Part shown: positions 5,908 to 9,583 of the stretch, in pieces
How positions within the stretch are numbered: position 1 is the first letter of the stretch
Layout of the letters: each line of letters opens with the position of its first letter
Assembly: GCA_041605955.1 (NCBI GenBank)
Contig: JBFIXI010000105.1
Span: forward strand, 1 to 9,583
Reading direction: 5' to 3'
Length of the DNA: 9,583 bases
Origin: JAHEJX01 sp041605955
Lineage (GTDB): Bacteria > Actinomycetota > Acidimicrobiia > Spongiisociales > UBA5794
Notes under the pieces: generated by a model
The model's input: the letters and a program-made list of their open reading frames with translations, nothing else
Databases searched by the model: none
What the model was told of the DNA's origin: nothing
Translations under genes and position numbers: made by a program

Positions 5908-6627
5908 ATGCAAGCAACCGCCGTCGCCCAACCGGCTCCCTGGTTCGGCCGAGCCTGGGAGCACCGCCACGCCGCCCTGGCCGCGGTCGACTCGCTGTTC
6001 GCCTGCCTCGCGTACTGGACGGCAGCGCGGCGGCTTGCCCCCGAGGCGGCGCCCGGACTCGTGGAGTTCGCCGGCACGGCTACCTCGCTGTGGTCGGTGT
6101 GGATCACGCAACGCCGCAACGTGCTGGCGCTGCCGGTGGGGATCGTCTCGGTGGTCCTGATGGGATGGTTCTTCCTGGAGATCGGCCTCATGGGCCAGAC
6201 GCTGCTGCACTGGGCGTACTACGTGCCCGTGCAGTTCTGGGCATGGCGGGAGTGGACGCGCGGCGGCGACGGCGGCACCGAGCTGGCGGTCACCCGGCTC
6301 CGGATTGGGGACAGGTTGCTGGCACTCACCGTAATGGCGGTCTTCACGGTGGTGCTGGGCTGGGCTCTCGATGCCGGCTGGGACTCGGCGCTATACACCT
6401 ATTGGGACGCCTCTATCGTCGCCTCCTCGGTGGTGGCGATGCTGTTGCTGTCCCGCAAGAAGGTGGAGTCGTGGTGGCTGTGGATCGGGCCGGTCAACGT
6501 TTCGGCGATCGCCCTGTATGCCACCACCGGCGCCTACATGTTCTCGGCGCTGTACGTCCTGTTCTTGGTGATGGCCTTCGTCGGCCTCACCCGATGGCGC
6601 CGCGCGGCGGAGGCCCGGATAGCCTGA
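5908..6627 (+). CDS. pnuC: PnuC nicotinamide riboside transporter
   Basis: Inner-membrane protein that brings in nicotinamide riboside by facilitated diffusion; trapping depends on phosphorylation by the NadR kinase encoded just upstream. The 239 residues form about seven hydrophobic segments (near 24-40, 51-67, 71-91, 97-113, 134-154, 166-182, 189-226). PnuC hallmarks are LWSVWITQRRN (61-71), YYVPVQFWAWREW (104-116, with Gln109, Trp111 and Trp113), YTYWDAS (163-169) and KVESWWLWIGPVNVSAI (185-201, with Asn197), ending in WRR (230-232). The open frame extends far upstream inside nadR, but ATG 5908 is the clear start: AGGAG at 5899-5903 precedes it and the transporter homology begins shortly after. 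The pnuC family pairs with nadR or nrtR in many bacteria, which fits this operon. Confidence 0.92.
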   Translation: MQATAVAQPAPWFGRAWEHRHAALAAVDSLFACLAYWTAARRLAPEAAPGLVEFAGTATSLWSVWITQRRNVLALPVGIVSVVLMGWFFLEIGLMGQTLLHWAYYVPVQFWAWREWTRGGDGGTELAVTRLRIGDRLLALTVMAVFTVVLGWALDAGWDSALYTYWDASIVASSVVAMLLLSRKKVESWWLWIGPVNVSAIALYATTGAYMFSALYVLFLVMAFVGLTRWRRAAEARIA

Positions 6628-6631
6628 GGCC

Positions 6632-7339
6632 ATGGCACGCTACGACCCGAGAGAATTCCCGCCGTTCGCGGTGACGGTGGACATCGCCCTGCTGGCGGTC
6701 GCTGACACGCTGAACGTGATGCTGGTCAAGCGCGGCGGCGAGCCTTATGCCGGGATGCCGGCCCTCCCCGGCGGGTTCGTGCTGCCGGACGAATCGGTGG
6801 ACGAGGCGGCCCATCGCGAACTCGAGGAGGAAACAGGGCTGGCAGCGCACGAGCTGCCGGGCGTTCACCTCGAGCAGCTTGCCACTTTCGGCGCCGTCGA
6901 CCGGGACCCCCGCATGCGGGTGGTGTCGGTGGCATACCTGGGCCTGAGCCGGGCGATGCCATTGCCGACCGCAGGGACTGACGCAGCCGATGCGCAATGG
7001 GTGTCCGTCGCCGACGCGCTCACCGGCGGATTGGCATTCGACCACGGGGACATCCTGAAGGCGGCGGTGGAGCGGGCCCGAGCCAAGTTGGAATACACGA
7101 CGCTGGCCACCACTCTGGCCGGCCACGACTTCACCCTCGGCGATCTGCACCACATATACGAGACGGTGTGGGGCGCGCATCTCGACCTGGCGAACTTCCG
7201 CCGCAAGGTCTTGGCGACGGATGGTTTCGTCGTGCCCACCGGTGAGCGACGGGTGTCTCCCAGCGGCGGGGCTCCGGCTGCGGTGTACCGGGCCGGGGAC
7301 GGCAGGACGCTGGTTCCGCCGCTGGTGCGCGAGCGATGA
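6632..7339 (+). CDS. nrtR: NrtR: Nudix-related transcriptional repressor of NAD metabolism
   Basis: Predicted ADP-ribose-responsive repressor of NAD biosynthesis and salvage genes. The 235-residue protein joins an N-terminal Nudix domain (about 10-145) to a C-terminal winged helix (about 160-235), including FTLGDLHHIYETVWG (167-181), FRRKVL (189-194) and GGAPAAVYR (212-220), the standard NrtR plan. The Nudix box at 48-70 fits GX5EX7REUXEEXGU at every fixed position (Gly48, Glu54, Arg62, Glu63, Glu66, Glu67, Gly69), so hydrolase activity may be retained, whereas many NrtRs have a degraded box. ATG 6632 starts four bases after the pnuC stop, so translation is likely coupled. It is the last gene of the operon and probably controls it through the two GT-N7-AC dyads upstream of nadR, making the circuit autoregulatory. 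Confidence 0.93.
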   Translation: MARYDPREFPPFAVTVDIALLAVADTLNVMLVKRGGEPYAGMPALPGGFVLPDESVDEAAHRELEEETGLAAHELPGVHLEQLATFGAVDRDPRMRVVSVAYLGLSRAMPLPTAGTDAADAQWVSVADALTGGLAFDHGDILKAAVERARAKLEYTTLATTLAGHDFTLGDLHHIYETVWGAHLDLANFRRKVLATDGFVVPTGERRVSPSGGAPAAVYRAGDGRTLVPPLVRER

Positions 7340-7355
7340 CGAGGCGACGGCGTCA
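7337..7355. repeat. Small dyad spanning the two convergent stop codons
   Basis: TGACG (7337-7341) and CGTCA (7351-7355) form a 5-bp inverted repeat with a nine-base centre. The two ends are the nrtR stop TGA and the facing Mut7-C stop, in a gap of only 13 bp. It could act as a minimal bidirectional end signal, but five base pairs without a T-tract may be chance. Confidence 0.25.
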
Positions 7356-8096
7356 ACCGTTGATGGCTTGGTCCACGATGCCTTGCAGCCTCGAGTAGTG
7401 CGGGCCCTTCCAGAAGATGCGGTCGCAGTCGGCGCACATCTTGAACTCGTCGTAGTGACGCCGCGTTTCCGGCTCCAGTCGATCGGCGATGGCGTTCTTG
7501 TCCACCGTCCGCAAGTCTCCGTTGCAGGCCATGCACCGGCTGAAGGGGGCCGTGCCCGTGGCGAGCTCGAAGCGGCGCACCACCTCGAGAAGCTGCAGGT
7601 CCGGATCGATTGCCCGCACGAAGTAGCCGTGAGTCAGCCGGCCGTGCATCAGCAGGCCGATGTCGCGTGTGAGCAGGGTGCGATCCTGGTCGACGGAGAT
7701 CGCTACGAGCTCGGGGTCGGTCCACGAGTTCTCGCGGACTGCATCGAAGCCCAGCAGTCGGAGGTATCTCGCCAGCGCAGATAGATGTCCGTCGAGTACG
7801 AAGCGGCGCTCGGGCAGCGGTTCCGGGCTCACAAGCCGGCTCGGCTCGATCTCGAAGGAGTAGAAGGGCGGGTACACGGCGATGCGATCCCGGTCCGCTA
7901 CGCGATATGAGAAGTCGACGGCTTCACCGTTCGCCAGTACGACCGCCACCTCGGTGTGGGGTACCCCGCAGGCCTCGATCATGTCCTTGACGCTGCCGGG
8001 CACGTCGAAAGTGCGGGTCACCGTCCCCGACCGACGATCGGTGTCCAAGAAGTCGCGCAACCCGGCGTAGAACCGCAGCTCGGCATGCTTCGCCAC
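7353..8096 (-). CDS. Mut7-C domain protein with N-terminal ubiquitin-like domain and zinc ribbon
   Basis: Member of the Mut7-C family, whose core domain resembles PIN-type ribonucleases; activity of bacterial stand-alone members is not well established. With GTG 8096 as start (247 residues), an MoaD/ThiS-like beta-grasp domain spans about 4-83 (AELRFYAGLRDFL to RDRIAVYPPFYSF). The Mut7-C core follows with RFVLDGHLSALARYLRLLG (98-116, acidic Asp102) and LLTRD (141-145). A C-terminal zinc ribbon has CMAC (188-191) and CADCDRIFWKGPHY (221-234), giving Cys188, Cys191, Cys221 and Cys224. The beta-grasp domain does not end in Gly-Gly at a free C-terminus, so it is not a conjugated sulfur carrier. 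I chose GTG 8096 because the family homology starts there and TATCGT-N6-GTG fits a leaderless start; ATG 8147 would add 17 unsupported residues. It converges with nrtR. Confidence 0.82.
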   Translation of the reverse strand: MAKHAELRFYAGLRDFLDTDRRSGTVTRTFDVPGSVKDMIEACGVPHTEVAVVLANGEAVDFSYRVADRDRIAVYPPFYSFEIEPSRLVSPEPLPERRFVLDGHLSALARYLRLLGFDAVRENSWTDPELVAISVDQDRTLLTRDIGLLMHGRLTHGYFVRAIDPDLQLLEVVRRFELATGTAPFSRCMACNGDLRTVDKNAIADRLEPETRRHYDEFKMCADCDRIFWKGPHYSRLQGIVDQAING

Positions 8097-8102
8097 GCGC
8101 CC

Positions 8103-8108
8103 ACGATA
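8103..8108 (-). promoter_or_regulatory. Possible -10 box of a leaderless Mut7-C gene
   Basis: TATCGT on the minus strand fits TAnnnT and is followed by exactly six bases and then the GTG at 8096, the same geometry as at nadR. No good -35 is present and no ribosome site precedes the GTG. Confidence 0.35.
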
Positions 8109-8158
8109 CGGGGTCAGGAATTGGTCAGAGGAGCCGCAGCGCCTCATCGCAAGACAGC

Positions 8159-8164
8159 TAGCTT
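8159..8164 (+). promoter_or_regulatory. Possible -10 box of a leaderless DUF1801 gene
   Basis: TAGCTT fits TAnnnT and lies six bases before GTG 8171, again the spacing seen at nadR. There is no convincing -35 and no Shine-Dalgarno beyond a weak acgggg touching the start codon. Confidence 0.35.
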
Positions 8165-8170
8165 GACGGG

Positions 8171-8620
8171 GTGGCCGAGACCCAGAGCGTTGAGGACATC
8201 ATCGGCGGCGTTTCCGGCGAGGAGCGCCGGCAGGATGCCGCTGCCCTGCTGGAGCTGATGCGTGAGGTCACCGGCGAAGAGCCGAAGGTGTGGAGCGCCA
8301 ACACCATCGGGTTCGGCCAGTATCACTACCGCTATGGGTCGGGCCAGGAGGGCGACTTCTTCTCCGTGGGGTTCTCGCCTCGCAAGGACCGACTCACGCT
8401 CTACATCATGTCCGGTTTGCGAGGATTCGATGACATCCTCCACAGGCTGGGCCCCAACACCGCGTCGAAATCGACCGTTCACCTGAAGCGGCTCGCCGAT
8501 GTCGACCGCGGGGTGCTCGCCGAGCTGATCCGCGAGTGCGTCGCCCACTTAGCAGCAGTCGAGCAGGAGCTGGGGGCGATCCCTCGCATGAGCGACATCC
8601 CGCCGCGAGCCGCCAAATAG
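8171..8620 (+). CDS. DUF1801 domain-containing protein (YdhG-like)
   Basis: Small 149-residue soluble protein of the DUF1801 family. Diagnostic stretches are EEPKVWSANTIGFGQYHYRY (36-55), a glycine-rich turn then DFFSVGFSPRKDRLTLYIM (62-80), and STVHLKRLADVD (101-112), followed by a helical segment to about residue 135. The molecular role of the family is not established. GTG 8171 is the start that fits the family length; it lacks a strong ribosome site and may be leaderless. The gene is divergent from the Mut7-C gene across 74 bp and convergent with the secreted-protein gene, so it is probably transcribed alone. Confidence 0.85.
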   Translation: MAETQSVEDIIGGVSGEERRQDAAALLELMREVTGEEPKVWSANTIGFGQYHYRYGSGQEGDFFSVGFSPRKDRLTLYIMSGLRGFDDILHRLGPNTASKSTVHLKRLADVDRGVLAELIRECVAHLAAVEQELGAIPRMSDIPPRAAK

Positions 8621-8649
8621 GTGAGCGGGCCCAGCGACGGGGGGACTAG

Positions 8650-9495
8650 CTACGGTCGGCCGGCGCGGCGTCCGACTACTTCGTCGACGCGGTAGGGGGC
8701 ATCCCATTCGGTGTCGGGTATATCGACGATCAGCCACGGGCCGTCGTCGACCCGCCATCGCACCAGCCACTCATAGTCAACGCCGAGGTCGTAGTTGCCT
8801 TTTGTCTCCCACGCGTGATTCACATCGCCATCTGGGTGCGGGGCAAACAGATCGAACTGCGACTCCGGGATCGTGCTGACTGCCCCATCTCCCCAATCGA
8901 TCTCCACCGCCACCACCCGGATCTCGATGTCGATGAACCCCGCCCCGATCAGCGAGTTCAACCGATCCGTGAACGGCTCCGGCGGATCCACGAACACCCA
9001 GCTGCGGGCCCCGGCCAGACCAATTCCGTCGGGGACCACCTCCGGCTCGGGCTCAGCGAACTCGTAGCTCTCGATGACCCCGAACACCAGCGTTATGGGC
9101 GGCTGACCCGGCACCGGCTCCTTGGTACAGCGATCGATCCAAGCGTCGCCTATCAGGCCGTTGCCGGTGTCCCACCAGAAATTGAGCAGTGTTCCGTCCC
9201 GCCCCAGCACCACCCAACCCGATGGCGGCCCGCTGCGCCGGTAATAGCACTCCACACCGTCGACATATCCCAGGTCGTAGACCAACGGAACGTCCTCCGG
9301 GCCCTCACCCGGGAAACCGGGCTCATGAATAACCCCATCGATGCGGCACCGGACGCCGGGAACGAAGCGGACTTGATCCGGATCCCAGACGTCGACATAC
9401 CAACACACGTAGGTCTCGCCGGCCGACGCTGTGGTAACGGGAGACATCGATGTGGCCGCGAGCGCAATCGCCAGCACCCACCACAAGCGCTTCAC
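8650..9495 (-). CDS. Secreted protein of unknown function with PKD-like segment
   Basis: I do not recognise this 281-residue protein by family. It begins with a Sec signal peptide: KR, a hydrophobic run (4-17) and a probable signal peptidase I site at ASA/G (23-26). The mature part is rich in Trp, Asp, Gly and Pro, with four cysteines (31, 50, 83, 123) that could form two disulfides outside the cell. Residues 193-240 resemble a PKD-type beta-sandwich: VEIDWGDGAVSTIPESQ (197-213) then HAWETKGNYDLGV (227-239), matching the WGDG ... H.(Y/W)...G.Y pattern. There is no LPXTG motif and no C-terminal membrane anchor, so release is likely. GTG 9495 is the start, with GGGGTG eight bases upstream on the minus strand. 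It ends 29 bp from the convergent DUF1801 gene. Confidence 0.75.
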   Translation of the reverse strand: MKRLWWVLAIALAATSMSPVTTASAGETYVCWYVDVWDPDQVRFVPGVRCRIDGVIHEPGFPGEGPEDVPLVYDLGYVDGVECYYRRSGPPSGWVVLGRDGTLLNFWWDTGNGLIGDAWIDRCTKEPVPGQPPITLVFGVIESYEFAEPEPEVVPDGIGLAGARSWVFVDPPEPFTDRLNSLIGAGFIDIEIRVVAVEIDWGDGAVSTIPESQFDLFAPHPDGDVNHAWETKGNYDLGVDYEWLVRWRVDDGPWLIVDIPDTEWDAPYRVDEVVGRRAGRP

Positions 9496-9583
9496 GGCGT
9501 CACACCCCGAACCGCAATATCACACTCCTCAATCCACTGAGAGCGCGGAGTGCCTTGCTGCCAGACTGCAGCGTCAAGCAGCA

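Noticed and set aside
9556..9583. TGCTGC and GCAGCA as an inverted repeat at the right edge.
   Set aside because: Short, with a 16-base gap, and cut by the window end, so no role can be supported.

Overview
The window is GC-rich, densely coded DNA that reads like a chromosome segment of a high-GC Gram-positive actinobacterium. An Acidimicrobiia-type lineage is my inference, from the lipoprotein with a Thr/Ala/Pro linker after its lipobox, a CebR-like operator, an NrtR-controlled NAD salvage operon and promoters that look leaderless. Eight genes fill about 90% of it. I saw no rRNA, tRNA, insertion sequence, CRISPR array or phage gene.

Region 1 (1-3741) is a sugar-uptake and catabolism locus. 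A lipoprotein solute-binding protein of an ABC importer (44-1459, minus) lies downstream of a LacI-family repressor (1599-2636, minus). A PfkB-family kinase very like 2-keto-3-deoxygluconate (KDG) kinase (2854-3741, plus) is divergent from the repressor. Two perfect, abutting GGGAGCGCTCCC palindromes lie just downstream of the -10 box of the repressor promoter, and two degenerate copies precede the binding-protein gene. The palindrome is the core of the actinobacterial CebR/CelR box. The likely circuit is an autoregulated repressor that also controls the binding protein and perhaps the kinase. No permease, ATPase or KDPG aldolase gene is present in the window.

Region 2 (3787-4746, minus) is a lone pirin-family cupin gene.

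Region 3 (about 4861-7339, plus) is the best-supported system here: a compact operon nadR-pnuC-nrtR. It encodes a nicotinamide riboside transporter (PnuC), a bifunctional NMN adenylyltransferase/ribosylnicotinamide kinase lacking the enterobacterial repressor domain (NadR), and the Nudix-winged-helix NAD repressor NrtR. The AT-rich promoter holds two adjacent GT-N7-AC dyads that fit the NrtR operator core and cover the -35 and -10 boxes. The predicted transcription start coincides with the nadR ATG, so the mRNA is probably leaderless. Uptake, conversion to NAD and ligand-controlled repression are thus carried by one transcript.

Region 4 (7353-9495) holds three small unlinked genes: a Mut7-C protein with an N-terminal ubiquitin-like domain and a zinc-ribbon tail (minus), a DUF1801 protein (plus), and an unrecognised secreted protein with a PKD-like segment (minus). 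The remaining 88 bases at the right edge hold no gene.
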